From Agromyces badenianii (GTDB lineage Bacteria > Actinomycetota > Actinomycetes > Actinomycetales > Microbacteriaceae): a stretch of 64,000 nucleotides of DNA. Location: positions 744,001-808,000 of the forward strand of contig NZ_CP028913.1 of NCBI RefSeq assembly GCF_003070885.1, in the 5' to 3' direction. The position numbers were made by a program, and so were the translations under genes. The notes beneath the pieces are model-generated. The model was given only the letters and a program-made list of their open reading frames with translations, had not been told where the DNA came from and ran no database searches. Shown here in pieces: positions 19,725 to 28,296 of this stretch (position 1 is its first letter; the number at the start of each line of letters is the position of its first letter).

Positions 19725-20078
19725 TCAGGTCACGAGCAGCATCACGACGAGTACGGCGCTCGTCAGGAGGCACACCGCGGCCAGCGCCGGCAGCACCCAG
19801 CTGAACGGCAGCGGCCGACCGGTGCGGATCGCGATCTCGTTGCCGCGCCATCGCGTGTAGGAGACGACGCTGAGCACGGCGGCCACGACGCCGAGGCCGG
19901 TCGACAGCACCGTGACGACCAGACGCGGGTCGAGCTCGGTCGCGAACTGGTGCAGCAGCACCCCGCCCGCGAGGAGCGCCAGCGCCGTGCGGATCCAGGC
20001 GAGGAACGTGCGTTCGTTCGCGAGGGTGAACCGGTAATCGGGCTGATGGCCCTCTTCATGCCACTTCGGCTCGCGCAT
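19725..20078 (-). CDS. DUF202/YidH family membrane protein
   Basis: A 117-residue protein. A short charged N-terminus is followed by RFTLANERTFLAWIRTALALLAG, the YidH/DUF202 signature, and three membrane segments in total. It resembles E. coli YidH; pairs of YidH/YidG-like genes are common. First gene of the cluster 20078-18997. Function unknown. Confidence 0.82.
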   Translation of the reverse strand: MREPKWHEEGHQPDYRFTLANERTFLAWIRTALALLAGGVLLHQFATELDPRLVVTVLSTGLGVVAAVLSVVSYTRWRGNEIAIRTGRPLPFSWVLPALAAVCLLTSAVLVVMLLVT

Positions 20079-20174
20079 GCACCTGCTCCATCTCGCTCAG
20101 CTCGATCTCGTCAGCTCGCCTCGGTCGATCCCGGTCGGCCCCGCCGCGGTCGGCTCGACTCCGGCCAGCCCGCC

Positions 20175-21635
20175 TCAGTGCGAGGAGGGCGTCGTCTCGA
20201 TCTCCGAGCGGTCGCCCGACCAGAGGGTGTGGAAGACGCCGGGCTTGTCGACCCGCATGTAGGTGTGGGCGCCGAAGAAGTCGCGCTGCCCCTGGATGAG
20301 CGCGGCGGGCAGCCGCGGTGCGCGCAGGCCGTCGTAGTACGCGAGCGACGACGAGAACGCGGGCGTCGGGATGCCGGCCTGCGCCGCGATCGCGACGACC
20401 CGGCGCCAGGCCTCCTGCGTGCCGGCGACGGCGTCGCGGAAGTACGGCGCGACGACGAGCGCGACGAGCGAGGGGTCATCGGCGTACGCCTCGGCGATGC
20501 GGTTCAGGAACCGGGCGCGGATGATGCATCCGGCACGCCAGATCTTGGCGATGTCGCCCTTCTTGACGTCCCAGCCGTACTGCTCGGCGCCCGCGACGAT
20601 CTCGTCGAAGCCCTGCGAGTACGCGATGATCTTCGAGGCGTAGAGCGCACGGCGCACGTCTTCGATGAAGGCGTCGGCCTCGGCGCCCGCGACGCTCCAC
20701 TCGGTCGACGGGCCCGGCAGGTCGACGGATGCCTCGCGCTGGGCGCGCTTCGAGGAGAGGCTGCGTGCGAACACCGCCTCGGCGATGCCGGAGGTCGGCA
20801 CGCCGAGGTCGAGGGCGTTCTGCACGGTCCAGGCGCCGGTGCCCTTCGCGCCGGCCTCGTCGAGGATGACGTCGACGAGCGGAAGGCCCGTCGCGGCATC
20901 CGTCTGGCGGAGCACCTCGGCGGTGATCTCGATGAGGTAGCTCTCGAGCTCGCCCGTGTTCCACTCGGCGAAGATCTCGGCGATCTCGGCGGGGGACTTG
21001 CCGGTGCCCTGGCGGATGAGGTCGTAGGCCTCGGCGATGAGCTGCATGTCGGCGTACTCGATGCCGTTGTGCACCATCTTGACGAAGTGGCCGGCGCCGT
21101 CGGTGCCGACGTGGGTGACGCACGGCTCGCCCTCGGCTACCGCGGCGATCGACGCGAGGATCGGGCCCAGGGTCTCGTACGACTCGACCGAGCCGCCGGG
21201 CATGATCGAGGGGCCGTTCAACGCGCCCTCTTCGCCGCCCGAGATGCCGGTGCCGACGAAGTGGATGCCCGTGGGGCTGATCTCCGCCTCGCGGCGGATC
21301 GTGTCGTGGAAGTTCGCGTTGCCGCCGTCGACGATGATGTCGCCCGGCTCGAAGCGGGAGACGAGCTCGGAGATGACCGCGTCGGTGCCCTTGCCTGCCT
21401 GCACCATGATGATCGCCGTGCGGGGCTTCGCGAGCGAGGCCACGAAGTCGTCGTAGCTCTCGGAGGCGACGAAGCCGGCCTCGGGGTGCTCGCCCGTCAA
21501 CGTCTGCGTGCGCTCGGGCGAGCGGTTGAACACGGCGACCGTGTTGCCCTCGCGGCTCGCGAGGTTGCGGGCGAGGTTCGAGCCCATGACCGCGAGTCCG
21601 ACGACGCCGATGTTTGCTGATGGGGTGACAGGCAC
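20175..21635 (-). CDS. gnd: 6-phosphogluconate dehydrogenase (NADP-dependent, decarboxylating)
   Basis: Oxidative pentose-phosphate pathway: 6-phosphogluconate to ribulose-5-phosphate, CO2 and NADPH. The N-terminal NADP fold has GLAVMGSNLARNLA. FVGTGISGGEEGALNGPSIMPGG and HFVKMVHNGIEYADMQ carry the substrate-binding and catalytic residues. The C-terminal all-helical domain ends near the long-form length (486 aa). I prefer GTG 21635 because AGGAGA (21642-21647) is properly spaced before it. An in-frame GTG at 21653 would put that site inside the gene. Confidence 0.95.
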   Translation of the reverse strand: MPVTPSANIGVVGLAVMGSNLARNLASREGNTVAVFNRSPERTQTLTGEHPEAGFVASESYDDFVASLAKPRTAIIMVQAGKGTDAVISELVSRFEPGDIIVDGGNANFHDTIRREAEISPTGIHFVGTGISGGEEGALNGPSIMPGGSVESYETLGPILASIAAVAEGEPCVTHVGTDGAGHFVKMVHNGIEYADMQLIAEAYDLIRQGTGKSPAEIAEIFAEWNTGELESYLIEITAEVLRQTDAATGLPLVDVILDEAGAKGTGAWTVQNALDLGVPTSGIAEAVFARSLSSKRAQREASVDLPGPSTEWSVAGAEADAFIEDVRRALYASKIIAYSQGFDEIVAGAEQYGWDVKKGDIAKIWRAGCIIRARFLNRIAEAYADDPSLVALVVAPYFRDAVAGTQEAWRRVVAIAAQAGIPTPAFSSSLAYYDGLRAPRLPAALIQGQRDFFGAHTYMRVDKPGVFHTLWSGDRSEIETTPSSH

Positions 21636-21976
21636 GAATGTTCTCCTCGACACGGGATGGGTTCGTCATCCAGCGTAGTGTGAGCGGCCCTCACCGTTGC
21701 GCGGTATTGCCGGGGAGCTCGGGCGCACTCCGCGCCCGCGGCGGGCTGGTAGACTTCATGGTCGGTCATGTGCTCCCTCGGGTGCGATGACCGTGGACTT
21801 CGGCGAGGGAGGCCCTGGTTCGTCCGCGAGAGCGGGCGCGAGGGGCATCCGTGATCGACGCGGTAGGAGCAGGCTCCACGGCTTTTCCTCACGCCTCTGC
21901 GCAGCTCGGCTGCGCGCGTTCGAGTCGAGAACAACAGACACACGATCTGGGCCGTGAGCCCGCAAGGAGAGACATC
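21636..21976 (+). promoter_or_regulatory. Gene-free region with probable rplY promoter and long structured leader
   Basis: A 341-bp gap between the divergent gnd and rplY. TAGACT at 21750-21755 is a plausible -10 box pointing to rplY, which would leave an mRNA leader of about 210 nt. Potential hairpins: GGGCGC/GCGCCC (21721-21737, upstream of the -10), GGTCAT/ATGACC (in the first part of the leader), and GCGCAGC-TCG-GCTGCGC (21899-21915). AAGGAGAG at 21964-21971 is the rplY ribosome site. I see no convincing small gene. Confidence 0.4.
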
Positions 21977-22609
21977 ATGGACGAAGACAACAAGGTCATC
22001 GCAGACACGCGCGAATCCTTCGGCAAGGGCGCGGCCCGCAAGCTGCGCGCCACCGGCAAGATCCCCGCAGTGGTCTACGGCCACGGCACCGCCCCGAAGC
22101 ACATCGCGCTGCCCTCGCACCAGATCGGCCTGCTGCTGCGCAAGGCGAACGCCGTGCTCGACCTGCAGATCGACGGCGAGAGCCAGCTCGCCCTCGTGAA
22201 GGACGTGCAGAAGGACCCGGTGCACCAGATCATCGAGCACCTCGACCTCATCGTCATCAAGCGCGGCGAGAAGGTCCAGGTCGAGGTTCCCGTGCACGTC
22301 GAGGGTGAGACCGCGGCCGGCACGATCGCCGACCTCGACCAGCACACGCTCTCGCTCGAGGCCGAGGCGACCCACATCCCCGAGCGCGTCGTCGTCAACG
22401 TCGAGGGCCTCGAAGAGGGCACCCAGATCCTCGCCGGCGCCGTCGAGCTGCCCAAGGGCTCGACGCTCCTCTCCGACCCCGAGGCGCTCGTCGTCAACGT
22501 GCACACGCCGCAGAAGGTCGACCTGGGCGAAGAGGCCGCTGAGGCCGCAGCCGAGGGCGAGGCCACCGAGGCTGCCGCCGAAGCGGCTGCGGAAGAGTCG
22601 GCCGAGTAG
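21977..22609 (+). CDS. rplY: 50S ribosomal protein L25 / general stress protein Ctc
   Basis: 5S-rRNA-binding ribosomal protein. The N-terminal domain (about 1-95) has RESFGKGAARKLRATGKIPAVVYGHG; the C-terminal TL5/CTC domain (about 96-190) has VPVHVEGETAAGT and PERVVVNVEGLEEGTQI. The last 25 residues are an Ala/Glu tail typical of actinobacterial L25. 210 residues. ATG 21977 has a strong AAGGAGAG site. Followed by pth, the conserved order. Confidence 0.95.
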   Translation: MDEDNKVIADTRESFGKGAARKLRATGKIPAVVYGHGTAPKHIALPSHQIGLLLRKANAVLDLQIDGESQLALVKDVQKDPVHQIIEHLDLIVIKRGEKVQVEVPVHVEGETAAGTIADLDQHTLSLEAEATHIPERVVVNVEGLEEGTQILAGAVELPKGSTLLSDPEALVVNVHTPQKVDLGEEAAEAAAEGEATEAAAEAAAEESAE

Positions 22610-22709
22610 CACTCGCACCACCGCGTCGAGGCCCTGCCTCCCGCCACCCGGGTACGCTCGGAACGCGGGGTGCGGGGCCTCGCCCGTTCCACACTCGCTC
22701 GGAGGTCCG

Positions 22710-23339
22710 ATGGGAATCCTCGATCTGCTGCGCCCGCGACGGAAGGACGACGCCGTGCCCCAGAACACCTGGCTCGTGGTCGGCCTCGGCAACCCCGGCG
22801 CGCAGTACGCCGGCAACCGGCACAACGTCGGCCAGATGGTCGCCGACGAGCTCGCCTCGCGCATCGGCGCGCCCTTCAAGAGCCACAAGACGCCGTCGCG
22901 CGTCGCAGAGGGCTTCCTCCGGCCCGGCGGCCCGAAGCTCGTCATCGCCAAGCCCAACAGCTTCATGAACACCTCGGGCGGGCCGGTGTCGGCCCTGCTG
23001 AAGTTCTACTCGCTCGACCCCGAGCACCTCATCGTCGTGCACGACGAGCTCGACCTGCCGTTCGACACCGTACGACTGAAGCAGGGCGGCGGACACGGCG
23101 GGCACAACGGGCTCCGCGACATCCAGAAGGCGACGGATGGCGCGCCCTTCGTGCGTGTGCGGGTCGGCATCGGCCGCCCGCCGGGCCGTCAGGATCCGGC
23201 GGACTTCGTGCTCAAGGACTTCTCGGGCGCCGAGCGCGAGACGCTGCCGAACCTGCTGTCGGATGCCGCGGACGCCGTCGAGACGGTCGCGGGCGATGGC
23301 CTGGTCGCCGCGCAGCAGCGCTTCCACGCGCCGAGCTGA
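22710..23339 (+). CDS. pth: Peptidyl-tRNA hydrolase
   Basis: Releases peptides from peptidyl-tRNAs that drop off ribosomes. GLGNPGAQYAGNRHNVGQM (catalytic His of RHN), KPNSFMNTSG (active-site Asn), VVHDELDLPF (Asp) and GGGHGGHNGLRDI are all present. ATG 22710 has an excellent GGAGGT (22701-22706). Starting there adds about 16 residues before the conserved TWLVVGLGNPG strand. 209 residues. Confidence 0.95.
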   Translation: MGILDLLRPRRKDDAVPQNTWLVVGLGNPGAQYAGNRHNVGQMVADELASRIGAPFKSHKTPSRVAEGFLRPGGPKLVIAKPNSFMNTSGGPVSALLKFYSLDPEHLIVVHDELDLPFDTVRLKQGGGHGGHNGLRDIQKATDGAPFVRVRVGIGRPPGRQDPADFVLKDFSGAERETLPNLLSDAADAVETVAGDGLVAAQQRFHAPS

Positions 23340-23349
23340 CGACGCCCGT

Positions 23350-24090
23350 TCAGATCAGTCCGCGGAGGAAGTCCTCGGGCGGCACGCCCTCGGCCTGGGC
23401 TCTGACACGGAGGCGGTCGAGCTCTTCGGTCGACAGCTCGAGGGTGATGCTGTGCCAGGCCTCGGGCTCGTCGTCGAGGCTGAACAGGGCGTCGTCGAGC
23501 CTGGGCTCGCTCACGAGCTCGGGTGCACTCACGAGCTCGGGCGCACTGACGTCGAGCTCGGGGGCGCCGAGGTCGACCGGTTCGAGCATGACCGCATCGA
23601 GCGGCGCTGCCGCCGAGCCCGTCTCGCAGGCGCCGCTCCATCCCGGACCTGACGGAATCTCGAGGCCGCGCTGGTACGCCTCGGCGACCGCGCGGGCACG
23701 CACGTCGGCGGCCTCGTTGAGCTCGTGGCCGACATGCCCCTTGACCCACTGGAAGCGGTAGCGGCGACCGGCCAGCTCCTCGTCGAGCTCCTGCAGCAGT
23801 TCGACGTTCATGACCGCCTTGCCATCGGCCTTGCGCCAGCCCTTGCGCTTCCAGCCGGGCATCCACTTCGTCACCGAGTTGATCACGTACTGGCTGTCGC
23901 AGAGCACGAGCAGCTCGTCGTCGAGGTGCGCCGTCGCACGGAAGAGCTCGAGCACGGCCTTCAGCTCGCCCTGGTTGTTGGTGGCGTGCTTCCAGCCGCC
24001 GGCACCCCAGCATGTGGCGTCGACGTACCAGGCCCAGCCGGCCGGGCCGGGGTTTCCGAGGGCCGATCCGTCGGCGGCTGCGGTGATCAT
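23350..24090 (-). CDS. rnhA: Ribonuclease HI with long C-terminal extension
   Basis: Degrades the RNA strand of RNA-DNA hybrids. The RNase H fold occupies about residues 1-145, with the DEDD residues D7 (AADGSALG), E42 (NQGELKAV), D65 (CDSQYV) and D129 (NEAADV). The remaining 100 residues are unusual for RnhA: an acidic linker with the repeat APEL (three times) and then a compact 35-residue segment, SITLELSTEELDRLRVRAQ onward. That segment resembles a ribbon-helix-helix or short helical pair. The start has AGGAGG 8-9 bases upstream. Divergent from mfd. Confidence 0.88.
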   Translation of the reverse strand: MITAAADGSALGNPGPAGWAWYVDATCWGAGGWKHATNNQGELKAVLELFRATAHLDDELLVLCDSQYVINSVTKWMPGWKRKGWRKADGKAVMNVELLQELDEELAGRRYRFQWVKGHVGHELNEAADVRARAVAEAYQRGLEIPSGPGWSGACETGSAAAPLDAVMLEPVDLGAPELDVSAPELVSAPELVSEPRLDDALFSLDDEPEAWHSITLELSTEELDRLRVRAQAEGVPPEDFLRGLI

Positions 24091-24215
24091 TGCGGAGGGC
24101 CTCCTGGCGTTTCGTCTGCGGCGCCCATCGTATCGGCCGGTACCGACGTGCGCCCGGCGGCGGGACCACCGGTGCTGCCGCAGCGCGCCCCGGCCGCCGT
24201 GTCGGATGCGCCGCG

Positions 24216-24227
24216 TAGACTCGACGG
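24216..24227 (+). promoter_or_regulatory. Leaderless promoter -10 element of mfd
   Basis: TAGACT at 24216-24221, six bases before GTG 24228. Confidence 0.5.
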
Positions 24228-27200
24228 GTGAACCTCCAGGGCTTTCTCACGGCGCTTTCGCGCGCCTCGACCGTCGATGCAGCGCTCGCCGAAGCCCTGA
24301 GAAACGCGGACTTCTCGGCTCCCGCAGGACTCGACGCCCCGCTCCTCGCCGGTCTGCTGCAGCGTCGCGCCGAAGCCGGCCTTCCGCCGGCGCTGCTCGT
24401 CATCACCGCCACGAGTCGCGAGGGCGAGTCGCTGAGGGCCTCCCTCGCGCCGTACCTGCCGGGCGGTGAGCTGCTCGAGTTCCCCGCGTGGGAGACGCTG
24501 CCGCACGAGCGGCTCAGCCCCTCGGCCGAGACCGTCGGCCGCCGGCTGCATGCGCTGCGGCGCATGCACGACTGGGCGGCGGCGGGCTCGCAGCATCCGC
24601 TCGTCGTCGTGGCCTCGGTGCGCGCGGCGCTGCAGCCGCTCGCCGACAACCTCGCCTCGCTCGAACCGGTCGAGCTCGTCGCCGGCGGGCGCGGTTACAA
24701 CCTTGCCGAGCTCGCGGTCAAGCTCGTCGACCTCGCATATGCGCGAGTCGACATGGTCGCCCGTCGCGGTGAGTTCGCCGTGCGCGGCGGCATCCTCGAT
24801 GTCTTCCCGCCCACCGCCGACCACCCCGTTCGCGTCGAGTTCTTCGGCGACGAGGTCGAAGAGCTGCGCGCGTTCTCGGTGGCCGACCAGCGTTCGCTGC
24901 CCGATCCGATCGAACGCGTGACCCTGCCGCCGAGTCGCGAGCTGCTGCTCACCGAGCCGGTGCGGCAGCGGGCCCGCGAGATGGTGCACGAGTTCCCGAG
25001 CCTCTCGGCGCTGCTCGAGAAGGTGTCGGAGGGCATCCCCGTCGAGGGCATGGAGTCGCTCGCGCCGGCGCTGCTCGACCGGCTCGTGCCGCTCAGCCAC
25101 TATCTTCCCGAGGGTGCGGCCGTGGCGGTGCTCGAGCCCGAGCGGGTCGCCGGCCGGGCGGTCAGCCTCGGCGAGACGAACCGCGAGTTCCTCGGCGCTG
25201 CATGGAGCGCCGCGACGGCCGGCGCCGACGCGCCCATCGACCTCGCGGCCGGCGACTTCCTCACTGTTCGCCAGCTTCGGGATGCCGCGCTGTTCAGCGC
25301 TCCCGGCGAGCCCGATCCGCGACGCGTGTGGTGGAACTTCTCCGGCTTCGACATCGGCGACGCGGCCGAGGTGGTGGCCGCCGCCGGCGGTGAGGCCGCG
25401 GCTCACGTCGCCGGCGCATCCACGACCGTGCGGGTCGCCGCGAACGCAATGCCGAGCTTCCAGGGCAATGTGGCCGGCGCCGTCGACCACGCGGCCGAAC
25501 GCCTGCGCGAGGGGTGGAGCCTCGTCGTGGCCGCCGCCGGTCACGGCCTCGTCGAGCGCGCACGCGACGTGCTCGCCGAGGCCGGGCTCGCCGCCCGCAT
25601 CGTCGACGAGGTGCCGCCCGAGCTCGAGCCCGGCGTGGCGTACCTCGTGCAGGCCGACGCCGCGCACGGCTACGAGGTGCCCGAGGTGAAGCTCGGCCTG
25701 CTCGCCGAGGCCGAGTTCTACGGGCGCGCGGCCGGCTACGACGCCCGCCAGGGCAAGAAGCTCGCGAGCCGCCGCCGCAACGTCGTCGACCCGTTGCAAC
25801 TGAAGGCCGGCGACTACGTCGTGCACCAGACGCACGGCATCGGCAAGTTCATCGAAATGGTCCAGCGCGAGGTGGCCACGGGCTCGCGGCCCACCGGCCC
25901 GAGCCGCACCGCCGGCATTCAGCAGCAGCCGACCGCGGTGCGCGAGTACCTCGTGATCGAGTACGCCCCGTCGAAACGCGGCCAGCCCGGCGACCGGCTC
26001 TTCGTACCGACCGACCAGCTCGACCTGCTCTCACGGTACGTCGGCGGCGAGGCGCCGTCGCTCTCGAAGATGGGCGGCAGCGACTGGTCGCAGACCAAGG
26101 GCCGTGCGCGCAAGGCGGTGCGCGACATCGCGGTCGAGCTCGTGAAGCTCTATTCGGCGCGCATGGCGTCGAAGGGCCACGCGTTCGGCCCCGACACCCC
26201 GTGGCAGCACGAGCTCGAAGAGGCCTTCCCGTTCACCGAGACGCCCGACCAGGTGCAGACCATCGACGAAGTGAAGGCCGACATGGAACGGTCGATCCCG
26301 ATGGATCGCCTGCTCGCGGGCGACGTCGGCTTCGGCAAGACCGAGGTCGCGGTGCGCGCGGCGTTCAAGGCGATCCAAGACGGCAAGCAGGTCGCGATGC
26401 TCGTGCCGACGACCCTGCTCGTCAAGCAGCACCTCGAGACCTTCAGCGAGCGGTTCGCGGGCTTCCCCGTGCACGTGCGCGCCCTCAGCCGCTTCCAGTC
26501 CGACAAAGAGGCGCGCGAGACGATCGCAGGTCTGGCCGACGGCACGGTCGACATGGTCATCGGCACGCACCGCATCCTCACCGAGAAGGTGAAGTTCAAA
26601 GACGTCGGCCTCGTCATCATCGATGAGGAGCAGCGCTTCGGCGTCGAGCACAAAGACGCTCTGAAGAAGCTGAAGACCAACGTCGACATCCTCGCGATGA
26701 GCGCGACGCCGATCCCGCGGTCACTCGAGATGGCGGTCACGGGCATCCGCGAGATGTCGACGCTCGCGACACCGCCCGAAGACCGGCACCCGATCCTCAC
26801 CTTCGTCGGGCCGTACTCCGAGCAGCAGGTCGCCGCGGCGATCCGCCGCGAGATGCTGCGCGAAGGCCAGGTCTTCTTCGTGCACAATCGTGTCTCGTCG
26901 ATCAACCGGGCCGCGGCCCAGCTCGCCGAGCTCGTGCCCGAGGCGCGCATCGCGGTGGCGCACGGGCAGCTGAACGAACACGTGCTCGAGCAGATCGTGG
27001 TCGACTTCTGGGAGCGCAAGTTCGACGTGCTCGTCTCGACGACGATCATCGAGACCGGCCTCGACATCTCGAACGCCAACACGATCATCATCGACCGCGC
27101 CGACAAGTACGGGCTCTCGCAGCTGCACCAGTTGCGCGGTCGCGTCGGTCGCGGCCGCGAGCGGGCGTACGCGTACTTCCTCTACGATCCCGCCAAGCCG

Positions 27201-27941
27201 CTCTCCGAGACCGCCCACGACCGGCTGTCGACGATCGCCGCGAACAACGAGCTCGGCAGCGGCATGCAGGTCGCGCTGAAAGACCTCGAGATCCGCGGCG
27301 CCGGCAACCTGCTCGGAGCCGAGCAGGCCGGCCACATCGCAGGCGTCGGCTTCGACCTCTACCTGCGCATGATCGGCGAAGCCGTCTCGGCGTTCCGCGG
27401 CGACGTCGCCACCGGGCAGACCGAGCTGCGGCTCGAGCTGCCCGTCGACGCGCACATCCCCGAAGAGTACGTCGACTCCGAGCGGCTGCGCCTCGAGGCG
27501 TACCAGAAGCTCTCGGCCGCGAGCGGGCCCGCCGCGAAAGACGGGCAGATCGACCAGGTGCTCGACGAGCTCGTCGACCGGTACGGCGAGCCGCCCGAGC
27601 AGGTCGAGCACCTCGTTGCGATCTCGCGGCTGCGCCGCCTGGCGCAGCTCGCCGGCCTCTCCGACGTCATCGCCACTGGCTCGAAGCTGCGCATCGCACC
27701 CGCGCACATTCCCGACTCGCGCCGGGTGCGGCTCGAGCGCATGTACCCCGGCGCCAAGCACTTCGCCCAGAACGACGTGATCCTCGTGCCCTTCCCGACG
27801 ACGAACGGCGAACTGCCGGGCGACGCCGACCTCATCGAGTGGGTGTCACGACTGATCACGGCGATCTTCCCGATGCCCGAGGCGACGGCGACGGATGCCC
27901 CGGCGGCTGCGTCATCCGCGGCGGTGGCCGCGAGCGACTGA
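24228..27941 (+). CDS. mfd: Transcription-repair coupling factor
   Basis: DNA translocase that removes RNA polymerase stalled at lesions and recruits UvrA. 1237 residues with the expected order. UvrB-homology N-terminal region: LLEFPAWETLPHERLSPS and the RRGEFAVRGGILDVFPP block. RNAP-interaction domain around residues 520-590, with DYVVHQTHGIGKF at its start. RecG-like motor: Walker A LLAGDVGFGKTE, DEEQRFG, the SATPIPR motif III and the QLRGRVGRGRERAYAYF motif VI. A C-terminal TRCF domain (LRLELPVDAHIPEEYV) completes it. An insertion around residues 545-565 (with STGSRPTGPSRTAG-like residues) is typical of actinobacterial Mfd. Confidence 0.97.
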   Translation: MNLQGFLTALSRASTVDAALAEALRNADFSAPAGLDAPLLAGLLQRRAEAGLPPALLVITATSREGESLRASLAPYLPGGELLEFPAWETLPHERLSPSAETVGRRLHALRRMHDWAAAGSQHPLVVVASVRAALQPLADNLASLEPVELVAGGRGYNLAELAVKLVDLAYARVDMVARRGEFAVRGGILDVFPPTADHPVRVEFFGDEVEELRAFSVADQRSLPDPIERVTLPPSRELLLTEPVRQRAREMVHEFPSLSALLEKVSEGIPVEGMESLAPALLDRLVPLSHYLPEGAAVAVLEPERVAGRAVSLGETNREFLGAAWSAATAGADAPIDLAAGDFLTVRQLRDAALFSAPGEPDPRRVWWNFSGFDIGDAAEVVAAAGGEAAAHVAGASTTVRVAANAMPSFQGNVAGAVDHAAERLREGWSLVVAAAGHGLVERARDVLAEAGLAARIVDEVPPELEPGVAYLVQADAAHGYEVPEVKLGLLAEAEFYGRAAGYDARQGKKLASRRRNVVDPLQLKAGDYVVHQTHGIGKFIEMVQREVATGSRPTGPSRTAGIQQQPTAVREYLVIEYAPSKRGQPGDRLFVPTDQLDLLSRYVGGEAPSLSKMGGSDWSQTKGRARKAVRDIAVELVKLYSARMASKGHAFGPDTPWQHELEEAFPFTETPDQVQTIDEVKADMERSIPMDRLLAGDVGFGKTEVAVRAAFKAIQDGKQVAMLVPTTLLVKQHLETFSERFAGFPVHVRALSRFQSDKEARETIAGLADGTVDMVIGTHRILTEKVKFKDVGLVIIDEEQRFGVEHKDALKKLKTNVDILAMSATPIPRSLEMAVTGIREMSTLATPPEDRHPILTFVGPYSEQQVAAAIRREMLREGQVFFVHNRVSSINRAAAQLAELVPEARIAVAHGQLNEHVLEQIVVDFWERKFDVLVSTTIIETGLDISNANTIIIDRADKYGLSQLHQLRGRVGRGRERAYAYFLYDPAKPLSETAHDRLSTIAANNELGSGMQVALKDLEIRGAGNLLGAEQAGHIAGVGFDLYLRMIGEAVSAFRGDVATGQTELRLELPVDAHIPEEYVDSERLRLEAYQKLSAASGPAAKDGQIDQVLDELVDRYGEPPEQVEHLVAISRLRRLAQLAGLSDVIATGSKLRIAPAHIPDSRRVRLERMYPGAKHFAQNDVILVPFPTTNGELPGDADLIEWVSRLITAIFPMPEATATDAPAAASSAAVAASD

Positions 27942-27979
27942 GCTGCTCCGACGGGCGGGCGCCGTCGCCGCGGCATCCG

Positions 27980-28276
27980 CTACGACGCCAGGTGGCCCCA
28001 CTCGGCGAGGAACTCCTCGACCGTCATCCGTTCGAGGTCGGCATTGATCGCGCGGAGCAGCGCGTCGGCCTCATCCAGCGTGCCCGCCTTCGTGCGGATC
28101 ACCGGGGCGTCCGAGTCCCTGCGTACGACGACGAGGTCGGCGATCGACGGGCCCCCGAGACCGCTCGTCTCGCCGGCGAGCAGCAACGCCGTGTGCACCG
28201 CCTTTCGGATGCCGTGAAGTCGACGTTCCTGGAGTTCAGCGCGAAGGTAGCGGGCGGCGGGCGTGCTGTCGCTCAT
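27980..28276 (-). CDS. Hypothetical small soluble protein
   Basis: A 98-residue protein, no family recognised. An Arg-rich N-terminal helix (RYLRAELQERRLHGIRKAVHTALLLAGE) is followed by DLVVVRRDSDAPVIRTKAG, then two helices (TLDEADALLRAINADLERMTVEEFLAEWGHL). It converges on mfd and lies 20 bp downstream of nhaA, so it could be the second gene of an nhaA operon. ATG 28276 is used; a longer upstream frame is a shadow of nhaA. Confidence 0.55.
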   Translation of the reverse strand: MSDSTPAARYLRAELQERRLHGIRKAVHTALLLAGETSGLGGPSIADLVVVRRDSDAPVIRTKAGTLDEADALLRAINADLERMTVEEFLAEWGHLAS

Positions 28277-28296
28277 CCGGCAAGTCTGGCACGGGC

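Noticed and set aside
20476..21669. Second long minus-strand frame over gnd
   Set aside because: Arg/His/Gly-rich shadow of the 6-phosphogluconate dehydrogenase gene.
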